Shown: positions 40,966-50,821, counted from the stretch's first letter. The stretch is 64,000 nt of DNA from an uncultured Eubacteriales bacterium (GCA_934572535.1 CAKTLJ010000007.1:1-64000); one strand, 5' to 3'. A program made the numbers and translations. Notes: generated by a model not told the origin, from the letters alone.

Positions 40966-43398
40966 TCACCAGATGCACTTGACGTCGCACTCCAGCTTCT
41001 GGCCGTCCACCTCTGCGGTGACGGTCGCGCTGCCCTTGGCCACGGCGGTCACGGTGCCGTCCTCGGCCACGGTGGCCACGCTGGTCTTGTCGCTGGACCA
41101 CTTCACCGCGCCCTCGGTCCCGGTGACCTGGAGCTGCTTGGCCACGCCCTCGCCGTCCAGGGTCAGGGTGGTGGCGCTGAGGGCCGGTCCGGCGGGGGGC
41201 TGCGGCTCCTCCGCGGCGGTCCAGGCGCAGTGGACCACGCACTGGGCGGCCGCGCCGTTTTCCAGGGCGGCGGTGATGGTGACGTCGCCGGGGGCCACGG
41301 CCGTCACCAGGCCGCTCTGGTCCACAGTGGCCACGGCCTCGTCGCTGGACGTCCAGGCGACAACGCCCTTCGCGCCCTCGGGGGCCAGGGTGGCCGTCAG
41401 CACGGCGGTCCCGCCCGCCTCGCCCAGGCTCACCTCGGCCTGGTCCAGGGTCAGGGTCTCGGCGGCGACGGCCTCGCCCTCGTTCTGATGGTTGCCGCTG
41501 AGCAGGCCGGTCTGGAAGGTCGGCAGCACCTGCTTGACCACGATCACCGCCGCGGCCACCACGATGACCAGGGACAGGATCAGGGGCAGCAGCTTGAGGC
41601 GGCGCTTCTTCTTCGGCGCGTGGTCCTCTGTCTTATGGGTCTCCGGCTTGGGATGCGCCGGTTTCTTCTCTTCCTTCTTGGCGCCGCGCTTCTTTTCGCG
41701 GGCAGGCTTCGCGACCGCCGTGGGCTCGGCGTCCCAGGCGGGGTCTTCTTCAAAGCTCGGCAAAATTTGGGTGGGCTGGTCGTCCACCAGGTCCCCGTCG
41801 GCCAGCGCGTCCTCGGTGGGCTCCACCTCGACGGCCAGGCCCTCCAGGTCCTCCAGGCGGGGCAGGACGACGGTGGGGGCCTCCATCTCCGGTGCCTCTT
41901 CCACGGGCGCGGGTTCTTCCGCCACGGGCGCAGGTTCTTCCGCCACGGGCGCAGGCTCTTCCGCCACGGGGGCAGGCTCTTCCGCCACGGGGGCAGGCTC
42001 TTCCGCCACGGGCGCGGGCTCTTCCGCCACGGGCGCGGGTTCCTCCGCCACGGGCGCGGGTTCTTCCACGACGGGCGCGGGCTCCTCCACGACGGGGGCG
42101 GGCTCCTCCACCACGGTGGGGACGGGAGATTCCACCACGGGCGCGGTCGTCTGGGGGTCGGTGGCCAGGTACGCGCCGCCCTCGGTGAGGATGGTCTGGG
42201 GGATCTCGGTCTGGGGCACGGGCTGGGCGGGCTTCTTCAGCTCCTCCGGCTTCAGTCTGGGCACGGGGCTGTCGGCCAGCAGGTCCCGGATCTCGCTGAG
42301 CAGGGCGTCCAGGTCCTCCTCGCCCTCCACCGGGGCGGGCTGCGCCTGGGCGGCGGGGGCGGCGGGCTCCACGGGGGCAGAGGTCCGGACCTCCGGCTGG
42401 ACGGCAACAGGCTCGGCCCCGGCCACCTCCACCACGGGGGCGTTGGGCACGGATTCCAGCTCACGCAGCAGCTCCCACTGCCCGGCACCGGCATCCTCCC
42501 CCACAGGCTCCTCCTGGGCGGGAGCCGCCTGCTGGGCGGGAGCCGCCTCCTGGGCGGGCGCCGCCTCCTGGACAGGGGCAGGCACTTCCTCCTGGGTGGG
42601 GGCTGCCTGCTGGACGGGTTGCGCCTGCTGGACGGGGGCGGCCTCCTCCGGCACGGCCCCGGCGGGGAAGACGGGGATGTCCTCCAGGGCAGGGGCGGGG
42701 GATTCGTCCACCAGCACGGGGCCGTCGGCGGAGACGGGCTGGGCCGCCCCCACGGGCACCTCCACGGTGGGCAGGTCGGTGTAACCAAAGGTCTCGGGAA
42801 CGGCGTCCTCCTCAAAGACAGGCCCGGCGGTCTGCACCGCGCTGGCGGCCAGCTCGGCCTCCCGGGCGGCCTGGTCGCGCAGGCGCTTGCGCTCGGCGGC
42901 GCGGGCTTCCCGCTCGGCCAGGCGGGCCTTCTTCTCCTCCTCGGTCAGCTCGCTGGTCTTCTTGCGGGCCTCCTTCTTGAAGAAGAGGGACTCCTTCTTC
43001 TTGGCCGGGGCCTTCTGGGGCTTGGGTGCGTGGTCTCTGGGTGCGTGCTCCCGCTCAGCGTGCTCGCGGGCGGGGCGCTCGGCCGGGGCCTCGCGGCGGG
43101 GGCGGTCTGCGGGGGCCTCGCGGCGGGGGCGCTCTGCCTCCCGGTGGGGGCGCTCCGCGGCGGCCTCACGCTTGTGGGCCGCGCCTTCGGGACGCTTTTT
43201 CTTCTTTTTGTCCGCGCCGCCGCCCAGGAGACCGCCCAGCATGTTCTGGCGGTGCTTCTTCTTCTCGGCCTGCCTGCGCTCCTCCTCCTTGCGCCCGGCG
43301 TCGCAGAAGGGGCAGTAGTTATATGTCACAGAATAGTACTCCCCGCAGTGAGGGCACTGCGTGGTCTGGCTGCGCAGCGTAATCTGTTTGGTTTCCAT
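40966..43398 (-). CDS. Zinc-ribbon, repeat-rich membrane protein with two BIG2-type Ig domains
   Basis: 810 residues from ATG 43398 (GAAGGAGGAAACC upstream). The N-terminus holds a double-CxxC zinc ribbon (CPHCGEYYSVTYNYCPFC). Next is a long, strongly basic Arg/Lys/Ala region, then an acidic Pro/Glu/Ala region. That region contains ten to eleven VEEPAPV/AEEPAPV heptads (about residues 430-505). A basic stretch precedes a single membrane segment (LLPLILSLVIVVAAAVIVV, near residue 645). The exterior part carries two Ig-like domains of the BIG2 kind (VAWTSSDEAVATVDQSGLVT and VKWSSDKTSVATVAEDGTVT). So the ribbon and linker face the cytoplasm and the Ig domains face the wall. A cell-envelope scaffold or sensor role is plausible but unproven. 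Confidence 0.8.
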   Translation of the reverse strand: METKQITLRSQTTQCPHCGEYYSVTYNYCPFCDAGRKEEERRQAEKKKHRQNMLGGLLGGGADKKKKKRPEGAAHKREAAAERPHREAERPRREAPADRPRREAPAERPAREHAEREHAPRDHAPKPQKAPAKKKESLFFKKEARKKTSELTEEEKKARLAEREARAAERKRLRDQAAREAELAASAVQTAGPVFEEDAVPETFGYTDLPTVEVPVGAAQPVSADGPVLVDESPAPALEDIPVFPAGAVPEEAAPVQQAQPVQQAAPTQEEVPAPVQEAAPAQEAAPAQQAAPAQEEPVGEDAGAGQWELLRELESVPNAPVVEVAGAEPVAVQPEVRTSAPVEPAAPAAQAQPAPVEGEEDLDALLSEIRDLLADSPVPRLKPEELKKPAQPVPQTEIPQTILTEGGAYLATDPQTTAPVVESPVPTVVEEPAPVVEEPAPVVEEPAPVAEEPAPVAEEPAPVAEEPAPVAEEPAPVAEEPAPVAEEPAPVAEEPAPVEEAPEMEAPTVVLPRLEDLEGLAVEVEPTEDALADGDLVDDQPTQILPSFEEDPAWDAEPTAVAKPAREKKRGAKKEEKKPAHPKPETHKTEDHAPKKKRRLKLLPLILSLVIVVAAAVIVVKQVLPTFQTGLLSGNHQNEGEAVAAETLTLDQAEVSLGEAGGTAVLTATLAPEGAKGVVAWTSSDEAVATVDQSGLVTAVAPGDVTITAALENGAAAQCVVHCAWTAAEEPQPPAGPALSATTLTLDGEGVAKQLQVTGTEGAVKWSSDKTSVATVAEDGTVTAVAKGSATVTAEVDGQKLECDVKCIW
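41897..42117 (-). repeat. 21-bp tandem repeat encoding EEPAPV(V/A) heptads
   Basis: About ten and a half copies of a 21-bp unit on the minus strand, differing mainly at third positions. It is an in-frame coding minisatellite, so its copy number should vary between strains. Confidence 0.9.
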
Positions 43399-43706
43399 GC
43401 GGTTTCCTCCTTCAATGGTCCGGGCACGGGATGCCCGAAGGAAAGTCTAACCCATTGATCCCTCGGCGTACAAGGGCAAACATTTATGATTATTCAAGGT
43501 ATTGTACCACAGTTCCGGGAACATCGTCAACTAGTTGCACCCCAAAATGGCCCCTCTCTCCCCTTCCTTTCTTCCCCAAACCTGGAAGCTCCCCCCGCTT
43601 TGCGAAGCGAAGGTTTCCTCTCTCCCCCTCCCATTTCCCTCTTGACAGGAGGGCCTCCACCGGGTATACTGTGTATACAGTGCATGAACAGAATGGACGG
43701 GTCTCT
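43399..43706 (+). promoter_or_regulatory. Divergent intergenic region with GntR operon promoter and operator
   Basis: TTGACA (43642-43647), 17 bases and TATACT (43665-43670) make a strong plus-strand promoter. Directly over and after the -10 is the inverted repeat ACTGT-GTAT-ACAGT (43668-43681), a good candidate operator for the GntR product. I see no gene in the rest of the gap (43399-43640). Confidence 0.75.
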
Positions 43707-44105
43707 ATGAACATCCTCATCAGCAACGCCACCAACAAACCCATTTACGAGCAGATCGCCACCCAGGTGAAAAACGCCATCCTGTCCGGCGCCCTTCGCC
43801 CCGGCGAGGCCCTCCCCTCCATCCGCGCCCTGGCCAAGGACCTGCGGGTGAGCGTCATCACCACCAAGCGGGCCTACGAGGAGCTGGAGCGGGCGGGGTT
43901 TCTCTACACCGTCCCCGGCAAGGGCTGCTACGTGGCCGAGAAGAACACCCAGCTCGTGCGGGAGGGCTATCTGACCCAGATCGAAGAGCACATGTCCGCC
44001 ATCCTCACCCTGGCCGCCGGTTGCGGCCTGTCGGTGGAGGAGCTGAGCGAGATGCTCCGGCTTCTGTCCGGGCAAGACCAATGCGCGCGGGAGGTAACGC
44101 CATGA
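43707..44105 (+). CDS. GntR-family transcriptional regulator, YtrA type
   Basis: 132 residues from ATG 43707. The winged helix is clear: KPIYEQIATQVKNAILSGAL, RPGEALPSIRALAKDLRVS, TTKRAYEELERAGFLYTVPG, KGCYVAEK. The short C-terminal helix pair (residues about 80-132) is the dimerisation region of the YtrA subgroup, which usually represses an adjacent ABC transporter operon in response to cell-wall antibiotics. The stop overlaps the ATPase gene as ATGA. Confidence 0.9.
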   Translation: MNILISNATNKPIYEQIATQVKNAILSGALRPGEALPSIRALAKDLRVSVITTKRAYEELERAGFLYTVPGKGCYVAEKNTQLVREGYLTQIEEHMSAILTLAAGCGLSVEELSEMLRLLSGQDQCAREVTP

Positions 44106-44956
44106 ACGCCATCGAATGCCGCGGCCTGACCAAGGCCTACCAGGGCTTCACCCTGGACGACCTCACCTTCTCCCTGCCCGCCGGGTGCATCCTGGGCCTG
44201 GTGGGCGAGAACGGCGCGGGGAAATCCACCGCCCTGAAGCTTCTCATGAACGCCATCCCCCGGGACGGCGGGACGGTCTCCCTGCTGGGGACCGACAACC
44301 AAAGCCCGGACTTCCTGCGCGCCAAGCAGGAGATCGGCGTCGTACTGGACGAGGCCTGCTTCCCCGAGGTCCTCACCCCCAAGCAGCTGGGGCGGATCAT
44401 GGCCCTCACCTACACCAACTGGGACCAGGCCCGCTACGCGGCCCTCCTGTCGCGCTTCCGCATCGACCCGGACAAGCGCTTCAAGACCTTCTCCCGCGGG
44501 ACGCGGATGAAGCTGGCCCTCGCCGTGGCCCTCGCCCACCGCGCCAGGCTCCTCCTGCTCGACGAGGCCACCAGCGGCCTGGACCCCATGGTCCGCAACG
44601 AGATCCTGGACCTGCTCAACGACTTCACCCGGGACGAGGACCACACGGTCGTCCTCTCCTCCCACATCGTCAGCGACCTGGAGAAGCTCTGCGACTACAT
44701 CGCCTTCCTCCATCAGGGCAGGCTCCTGCTCTTCGAGGAGAAGGACCGGCTGCTGGAGGAATACGCCTTGCTAAAGCTTCCCCGGGCGCAGCTGGACGAG
44801 CTGGACCCGGAGGCCGTGGCCGGGTGCAAGTGCACGCCCTACGGGGCGACCGCCCTGGTCCGCCGGGAGCGCATCCCCGCCCAGTTCACCACCGAGCGCA
44901 CCACGCTGGAAGACATCATCCTCTTCCTGGCCCAGGAAGGAGGGACCGAGGCATGA
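44102..44956 (+). CDS. ABC transporter ATP-binding protein (YtrB-like)
   Basis: 284 residues from ATG 44102. Walker A is GLVGENGAGKSTALKLL, the signature region is degenerate (FKTFSRGTRMKLALAVAL), Walker B is RLLLLDEATSGLDPMVRN, and the H-loop is VVLSSHIVSDLEKLCDY. The C-terminal 80 residues are an accessory domain. The start overlaps the regulator and the stop overlaps the permease, so three genes are tightly coupled. It probably energises an ABC-2 exporter. Confidence 0.92.
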   Translation: MNAIECRGLTKAYQGFTLDDLTFSLPAGCILGLVGENGAGKSTALKLLMNAIPRDGGTVSLLGTDNQSPDFLRAKQEIGVVLDEACFPEVLTPKQLGRIMALTYTNWDQARYAALLSRFRIDPDKRFKTFSRGTRMKLALAVALAHRARLLLLDEATSGLDPMVRNEILDLLNDFTRDEDHTVVLSSHIVSDLEKLCDYIAFLHQGRLLLFEEKDRLLEEYALLKLPRAQLDELDPEAVAGCKCTPYGATALVRRERIPAQFTTERTTLEDIILFLAQEGGTEA

Positions 44957-45561
44957 AAGCACTGCTGTATAAGGACTTCTGCGTGCTGTGGAAGCAGATG
45001 AAGTTCGTGATCGCCCTCGTGGTCATCCTCTGCACCATTCCCAACAGCGCCCTCAACCTGAACCTCTTTTTCGTGGTCTACGCCGGGCTGCTCATCCCCG
45101 CCACCCTCTTTGCCTACGATGAGCGGGACCGGTGGAACGCCCTGGCCGCCATGCTGCCCTACTCCATCCGGACGCTGGTCCTCAGCCGCTATGTCTTCGG
45201 CTGGCTCTTCACCGGCCTGGCCGTCCTGTGCAACCTCGCCGGGAAGACCCTCGCCGCCGGGGGCCGCCCGCCCGCAGACGACGACCTGCTGGCGCTGCTC
45301 ATGACCCTGACCATCACCCTGGTGGTCCAGGCCGTCTACTTCCCCATCCTCTTCCGCCTGGGGCCGGAGCGGGGGCGGCTGCTCATGCTGATGCTGCTCG
45401 TCGGGGTCATGGTGACCGTGGGGCTCAGCGCCGAGCTCCTGCGGGGCGTCCGCTTGGGCAGCCCCATGCACCTGGCTGTTCCGGCCCTGCTCGCGGCCGT
45501 CCTGCTGTGCCTGGCCTCGGTGAAGGCGGCGCAGCGGCAGTACGCCCGGCGGGTGTGGTGA
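44953..45561 (+). CDS. ABC-2 type permease subunit
   Basis: 202 residues from ATG 44953, beginning MKALLYKDFCVLWKQMK, the amphipathic entry typical of ABC-2 permeases. About six hydrophobic helices follow (FVIALVVILCTIPNSALNL, LLALLMTLTITLVVQAVYF, LLMLMLLVGVMVTVGLSAEL, LAVPALLAAVLLCLASV). It forms the membrane part of the exporter with the ATPase before it. The substrate is unknown; YtrA-type systems respond to lipid-II-binding antibiotics. Confidence 0.88.
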   Translation: MKALLYKDFCVLWKQMKFVIALVVILCTIPNSALNLNLFFVVYAGLLIPATLFAYDERDRWNALAAMLPYSIRTLVLSRYVFGWLFTGLAVLCNLAGKTLAAGGRPPADDDLLALLMTLTITLVVQAVYFPILFRLGPERGRLLMLMLLVGVMVTVGLSAELLRGVRLGSPMHLAVPALLAAVLLCLASVKAAQRQYARRVW

Positions 45562-45591
45562 GCCGCGGGCGGAAAAGGCCGAAAATACCCC

Positions 45592-45620
45592 TTGACAAGT
45601 CGCTGGTTTTGTCGTACATT
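45592..45620 (+). promoter_or_regulatory. Promoter of the metNIQ operon
   Basis: TTGACA (45592-45597), 17 bases and TACATT (45615-45620), upstream of the T-box. Confidence 0.8.
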
Positions 45621-45624
45621 TAAG

Positions 45625-45905
45625 GACGACAACGAAACACAGAAAGGCAATGAAGAGAAGAGTACCCGGAGTGATACGCCGCAGAGAGTCCCCACTGGTG
45701 GAAAGGGACGCAGAAGACTCGGGGGAAGATGGTCTCGGAGCCGCGCACCGACCGGGAGCCCGCTAGGCTGCGACGGGAGCGCCCGTCATCGCGCGGGAGT
45801 GTGTTGGCACTCTAGGAGGCCGGTTCCGCGAGGAGCCGCGCGAACCAAGGTGGTACCACGGCTGTTACAGTCGTCCTTGATGAACTTCAAGGACGGCTTT
45901 TTTGT
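45625..45905 (+). ncRNA. T-box leader controlling metNIQ (probable methionine specifier)
   Basis: The T-box AAGGTGGTACCACGG (45847-45861) is canonical. The terminator is GTCCTTGA/TCAAGGAC (45872-45893) with T-run at 45897-45903. Stem I occupies about 45660-45745, with AGAGAG and GTGGAAAGG elements. The codon in the specifier position appears to be ATG (45729-45731), within GGGGAAGATGGTC. The leader is long (about 280 nt), with extra GC-rich helices between stem I and the antiterminator. The gene downstream is a methionine-type ABC importer, so the Met reading fits. Confidence 0.9.
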
Positions 45906-45958
45906 TTGTCTTTTCCCCTTCCATTGCGATAAAACAGAGAAATCAAGGTGAGAACATC

Positions 45959-46964
<1,006 letters not shown>

Positions 46965-46972
<8 letters not shown>

Positions 46973-47645
46973 CACGATTTCCGGCTTCTGGTCGCAGTAC
47001 GGCCAGCTCCTGTTCGACGGGACCTGGGACACCCTCATCATGGTGCTCGTCTCCACGGTCTTCGCCTATGTCATCGGCCTGCCCCTGGGCATCCTCCTGA
47101 ACATCTCCCAGCCCCACGGCATCGCCCCCAACCGGTGGCTCAACCGCATCCTGGGCTGGGTCGTCAACGTCGGCCGCTCCCTCCCCTTCCTCATCCTCAT
47201 GGTCGCCATCATGCCCTTTACCAAGGCCATCGTGGGCACCAAGATCGGCATCCGGGGCGCCATCGTTCCCCTGGTCATCTCCGCCGCCCCCTTCATCGCC
47301 CGCATGGTCGAGACCTCCCTGGCAGAGGTGGACGCCGGGGTGGTGGAGGCCGCGCAGTCCATGGGCGCCTCCCGCCTCCAGATCGTGCGCAAGGTCCTCC
47401 TGCCGGAGTCCCTGCCCTCCCTGATCCTGGGCGGCTCCATCTCCATCATCACCATCCTGGCCTACACCGCCATCGCCGGTGCCGTGGGCGCGGGCGGCCT
47501 GGGCGACCTGGCCCTCCGCTACGGCTACCAGCGCAGCGTGGAGTCCGTGATGTGGGTCACGGTGATCCTCATCATCGTGCTGGTCCAGGTGATCCAATCC
47601 CTGTTCAGTTGGCTGTCCAGCAAGCTGGATAAGCGCCTGAGATAA
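46965..47645 (+). CDS. metI: Methionine ABC transporter, permease protein
   Basis: 226 residues from ATG 46965. Five membrane helices; the ABC permease EAA loop is present as VEAAQSMGASRLQIVRKVLL. It begins LDTISGFWSQYGQLLFDGTW, typical of MetI. The metQ gene follows after 37 bases. Confidence 0.95.
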
Positions 47646-47682
47646 ATCCCAACCAACCATATAATAAGGAGGAACATCCCAA

Positions 47683-48531
47683 ATGAAAAAGCTTCTGACT
47701 CTCCTGCTTGCTCTGACCATGGCTGTGGGCCTGTGCGCCTGCGGCAGCGACGCGGAAAAGCCCGCCGACGACGGCGACGCCGCCGCCAACGACGGCAAGA
47801 CCGTCGTGCTGAAGGTCGGCGCGACCCCCACCCCCCACGCGGAGATCCTCGCCCAGGTCGTGGACGTCCTGGCTGAGCAGGGCATCGACCTGCAAGTCAC
47901 CGAGTACGGCGACTACAACGTCCCCAACACCGCCGTGGAGGAGGGCGAGATGGACGCCAACTTCTTCCAGCACACCCCCTACATGGAGGACTTCAACGAG
48001 AAGAAGGGCACCCATCTGGTGAGCGTGGCCAAGATCCACTACGAGCCCATGGGCATCTATGCCGGTAAGACCGCCTCCCTGGAGGACCTGGCCGACGGCG
48101 CCGTCATCGCCGTGCCCAACGACCCCACCAACGAGGCCCGCGCCCTGCTGCTGCTGGAGGCCCAGGGCCTGATCGAGCTGAACAAGGACGCCGGTCTGAA
48201 CGCCACCCCCAACGACATCGAGTCCAACCCCAAGAACCTGCAATTCAAGGAGATGGAGGCCGCCATGCTGCCCCAGATCATTGAGGAGGTCGATCTGTCC
48301 GTCATCAACTCCAACTATGCCCTCCAGGGCAACCTGAACCCCGCGGAGGACGCCCTGGCTTCCGAGTCCGCCGACTCCGAGGCCGCCCAGACCTACGCCA
48401 ACATCATCGCCGTCAAGGAGGGCAACGAGAACAACGAGGCCATCCTGGCTCTGGTGAAGGCGCTCCAGTCCGACGCCGTCCGCGACTTCATCAACGAGAC
48501 CTATTCCGGCTCCGTCGTCCCCATGTTCTGA
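47683..48531 (+). CDS. metQ: Methionine-binding lipoprotein
   Basis: 282 residues from ATG 47683 (AAGGAGGAAC upstream). Signal peptide and lipobox MKKLLTLLLALTMAVGLCAC with the lipidated Cys at residue 20, an acidic linker, then the NlpA/MetQ domain: VLKVGATPTPHAEILAQVVD, YGDYNVPNTAVEEGEMDANF, FQHTPYMEDFN, VAKIHYEPMGIYAGK. It is a membrane-anchored solute receptor delivering methionine (L- or D-) to MetNI. Confidence 0.95.
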   Translation: MKKLLTLLLALTMAVGLCACGSDAEKPADDGDAAANDGKTVVLKVGATPTPHAEILAQVVDVLAEQGIDLQVTEYGDYNVPNTAVEEGEMDANFFQHTPYMEDFNEKKGTHLVSVAKIHYEPMGIYAGKTASLEDLADGAVIAVPNDPTNEARALLLLEAQGLIELNKDAGLNATPNDIESNPKNLQFKEMEAAMLPQIIEEVDLSVINSNYALQGNLNPAEDALASESADSEAAQTYANIIAVKEGNENNEAILALVKALQSDAVRDFINETYSGSVVPMF

Positions 48532-48559
48532 GCCGCCGCCGCGTATGCACACCGCGAAG

Positions 48560-48589
48560 GAGGAGAAGCTGCCGCTTCTCCTCTTTTTT
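48560..48589 (+). terminator. Terminator of metNIQ
   Basis: GAGGAGAAGC pairs with GCTTCTCCTC (loop TGCC), followed by six T. Confidence 0.92.
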
Positions 48590-48600
48590 CGCGCCCGCCC

Positions 48601-48629
48601 TTGACAGACGGCGCGGATTGCTTTAGGAT
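48601..48629 (+). promoter_or_regulatory. Promoter of the MATE transporter gene
   Basis: TTGACA (48601-48606), 17 bases and TAGGAT (48624-48629), 46 bases before the ATG. Confidence 0.75.
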
Positions 48630-48674
48630 TGGCTGGTTGGATTTTTTCACTCTCCCGCAGAAAGAAGGCGCTTT

Positions 48675-50039
48675 ATGGAACACCAAGCCGAAAACAAGAT
48701 GGGCGTGATGCCCGTGGGCAAGCTGCTCTTCAGCATGTCCATCCCCATGATGATCTCCATGCTGGTCCAGGCCCTGTACAACATCGTGGACAGCATCTTC
48801 GTGGCCCAGATCAGCGAGAACGCCCTGTCCGCCGTCTCCCTGGCCTTTCCCCTCCAGACCCTGATGATCGCCGTGGCCATCGGCACCGGCGTGGGCATCA
48901 ATGCCCTGATCTCCCGCTCCCTGGGGGCCAAGGACCAGGACACCGCCGACCGGGTGGCCAACGTGGGCGTCCTGCTGGCCCTGTGCTCCTTCGCCGTCTT
49001 CGCCCTGCTGGGCGCGCTGCTGGTCGGCCCCTTCTTCCGCTTCCAGACCGACGTGACCGAGATCGTTCACCACGGCATCGCCTACGGGCGCATCTGCCTG
49101 TGCGCCAGCCTGGGCCTGTTCTGCCAGATCACCCTGGAGCGCCTGCTCCAGTCCACCGGCCGGACCAAGCTCTCCATGCTCTCCCAGCTCACCGGGGCCA
49201 TTCTGAACATCGTGCTGGACCCCATCCTCATCTTCGGCCTCTTCGGCCTGCCCCGGCTGGAGGTGGCGGGCGCGGCCCTGGCCACGGTCATCGGCCAGTG
49301 GGTCGCCGCCGGGGTGGCCCTCTTCCTGAACCTGCGCTGCAACCCGGAGCTTCACCTGGGCTTCCAGCGCCTGCGCTTCCACGGGCCCACCGTCCAGGCC
49401 ATCTACCGCATCGGCGTGCCCTCCATCCTCATGCAGTGCATCGGCTCGGTGATGGTCTTCTTCTTCAACCGCATCCTGCTGGGCTTCACCACCACCGCCG
49501 CCGCCGTCTTCGGGGCCTATTTCAAGCTCCAGAGCTTCGTCTTCATGCCCATCTTCGGCCTGAACAACGGCATGGTCCCCATCGTGGCCTACAACTTCGG
49601 CGCGCGCAAGCCCCAGCGGCTCAGGCAGACCATCCGCCTGGCCATCCTCACCGCCATCTGCATCATGGCCGTGGGCACGGCCGTCTTCGAGGCCATCCCC
49701 CAGGTGCTGCTGGGCTTCTTCAGCCCCTCGCCGGACATGCTGGCCATCGGCGTGCCCGCCCTGCGGATCATCGCCATCCACTTCGTCCTGGCCGGGTTCG
49801 CCATCCCGGTCATCTCCGTCTGCCAGGCCATCGGCAACCCCTTCTACAGCCTCATCTGCTCCGTCTGCCGCCAGCTGGTCGTCCTGCTGCCCGCGGCCTG
49901 GCTGCTCTCCCGGACCGGGACGCTGGCCCTGGTGTGGCTGGCCTTCCCCATCGCCGAGCTGGTCTCCCTGCTCCTGTCCACCCTCTTCCTGCGCCGGACC
50001 CTGCGCAAGGCGGACGCCGCCATGGCCGGGGAGGCGTAA
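48675..50039 (+). CDS. MATE-family multidrug/metabolite efflux transporter
   Basis: 454 residues from ATG 48675 (AGAAAGAAGGCG upstream). Twelve membrane segments in two six-helix halves. It begins KLLFSMSIPMMISMLVQALY and NIVDSIFVAQISENALSAVS, the conserved start of MATE proteins. The second half begins GVPSILMQCIGSVMVFFFNR. It exports a cationic compound or metabolite against Na+ or H+. It is a single-gene unit between strong terminators. The substrate cannot be predicted. Confidence 0.92.
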   Translation: MEHQAENKMGVMPVGKLLFSMSIPMMISMLVQALYNIVDSIFVAQISENALSAVSLAFPLQTLMIAVAIGTGVGINALISRSLGAKDQDTADRVANVGVLLALCSFAVFALLGALLVGPFFRFQTDVTEIVHHGIAYGRICLCASLGLFCQITLERLLQSTGRTKLSMLSQLTGAILNIVLDPILIFGLFGLPRLEVAGAALATVIGQWVAAGVALFLNLRCNPELHLGFQRLRFHGPTVQAIYRIGVPSILMQCIGSVMVFFFNRILLGFTTTAAAVFGAYFKLQSFVFMPIFGLNNGMVPIVAYNFGARKPQRLRQTIRLAILTAICIMAVGTAVFEAIPQVLLGFFSPSPDMLAIGVPALRIIAIHFVLAGFAIPVISVCQAIGNPFYSLICSVCRQLVVLLPAAWLLSRTGTLALVWLAFPIAELVSLLLSTLFLRRTLRKADAAMAGEA

Positions 50040-50057
50040 CGGCCCGCCACGCAACAC

Positions 50058-50117
50058 AAAACGCACCCTGCGGAAGGGGCGCGCTGCCGCGCGCGCCGCT
50101 CCCATGGGGTGCGTTTT
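50058..50117. terminator. Bidirectional terminator between the MATE and carbonic anhydrase genes
   Basis: AAAACGCACCC (50058-50068) pairs with GGGTGCGTTTT (50107-50117), with further inner GC pairing. Confidence 0.9.
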
Positions 50118-50132
50118 CTTCTTGCAATGTGT

Positions 50133-50675
50133 TCAGCAGACCACCCGGAGCGCGCCGGTGTGGGTGTCGATGACGTAGCCGCCGAGGCGGATGTCGTGGG
50201 GGATGAGGGGATGGTTACGGATGGTCTCCACGGTGTCCTGGACGGACTGCTCCTCGGTGTCGAACCCGGCCAGCCACTGTTCAAAGTTCACCCCGCAGTA
50301 TTTCATGAGGTCGATGGCCTCCTGGGTGATGCCGCGGGCCTTCATGTGGCCGATGATGGTCTCGCTGTCGATGTGGCGGACGCCGCAGTCGGTGTGGCCG
50401 ATGACCATGATCTCCTCCACGCCCAGCTCCACGATGGCCACCAGCAGGGAGCGGATGACCGAGCCGAAGGGGGTGTTGACCACGCCGCCCGCGTTCTTGA
50501 TGATCTTCACATCGCCGTTTTTCAGGCCCAGGGCGGCGGGCAGCAGCTCCACCAGCCGGGTGTCCATGCAGGTGAGGATGGCGATCTTCTTGTCGGGGTA
50601 TTTGCTCGTGGCGTACTGCTCGTACCGCTTCTCTTCCACGAATTTCTTGTTGTAAGCCAGGATCTCGTCGATCAT
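50133..50675 (-). CDS. Beta-class carbonic anhydrase
   Basis: 180 residues from ATG 50675 (CAAGGAGGACGC upstream). Zinc ligands and active site are visible: ILTCMDTRLVELLPAALGL (Cys and Asp-Arg dyad), KNAGGVVNTPFGSVIRSL, and IMVIGHTDCGV (His and Cys). This is the small beta/epsilon-like type found in Firmicutes. It interconverts CO2 and bicarbonate for carboxylation reactions. It has its own promoter at 50707-50735. Confidence 0.93.
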   Translation of the reverse strand: MIDEILAYNKKFVEEKRYEQYATSKYPDKKIAILTCMDTRLVELLPAALGLKNGDVKIIKNAGGVVNTPFGSVIRSLLVAIVELGVEEIMVIGHTDCGVRHIDSETIIGHMKARGITQEAIDLMKYCGVNFEQWLAGFDTEEQSVQDTVETIRNHPLIPHDIRLGGYVIDTHTGALRVVC

Positions 50676-50706
50676 ACAGCGTCCTCCTTGTCGGGTATTC
50701 CCCTTT

Positions 50707-50735
50707 ATTTTACCGGGGATCGCCGCGGCTGTAAA
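50707..50735 (-). promoter_or_regulatory. Promoter of the carbonic anhydrase gene
   Basis: On the minus strand TTTACA (50735-50730), 17 bases and TAAAAT (50712-50707), 31 bases before the ATG. Confidence 0.7.
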
Positions 50736-50753
50736 GGGGGGCGCACGATTTCG

Positions 50754-50782
50754 TTGACAGCGGCATAGAATCTTGGTATTAT
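50754..50782 (+). promoter_or_regulatory. Promoter of the riboswitch-controlled CDF gene
   Basis: TTGACA (50754-50759), 17 bases and TATTAT (50777-50782). Confidence 0.85.
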
Positions 50783-50821
50783 ATGGGTATTCTCGTTGCG
50801 CTGCGAATCGGCACCGTACAA

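Noticed and set aside
41897..42117. Regular 21-bp repeats resembling a CRISPR array
   Set aside because: There are no spacers. The units are head-to-tail, in frame and encode EEPAPV heptads; no cas genes are present.
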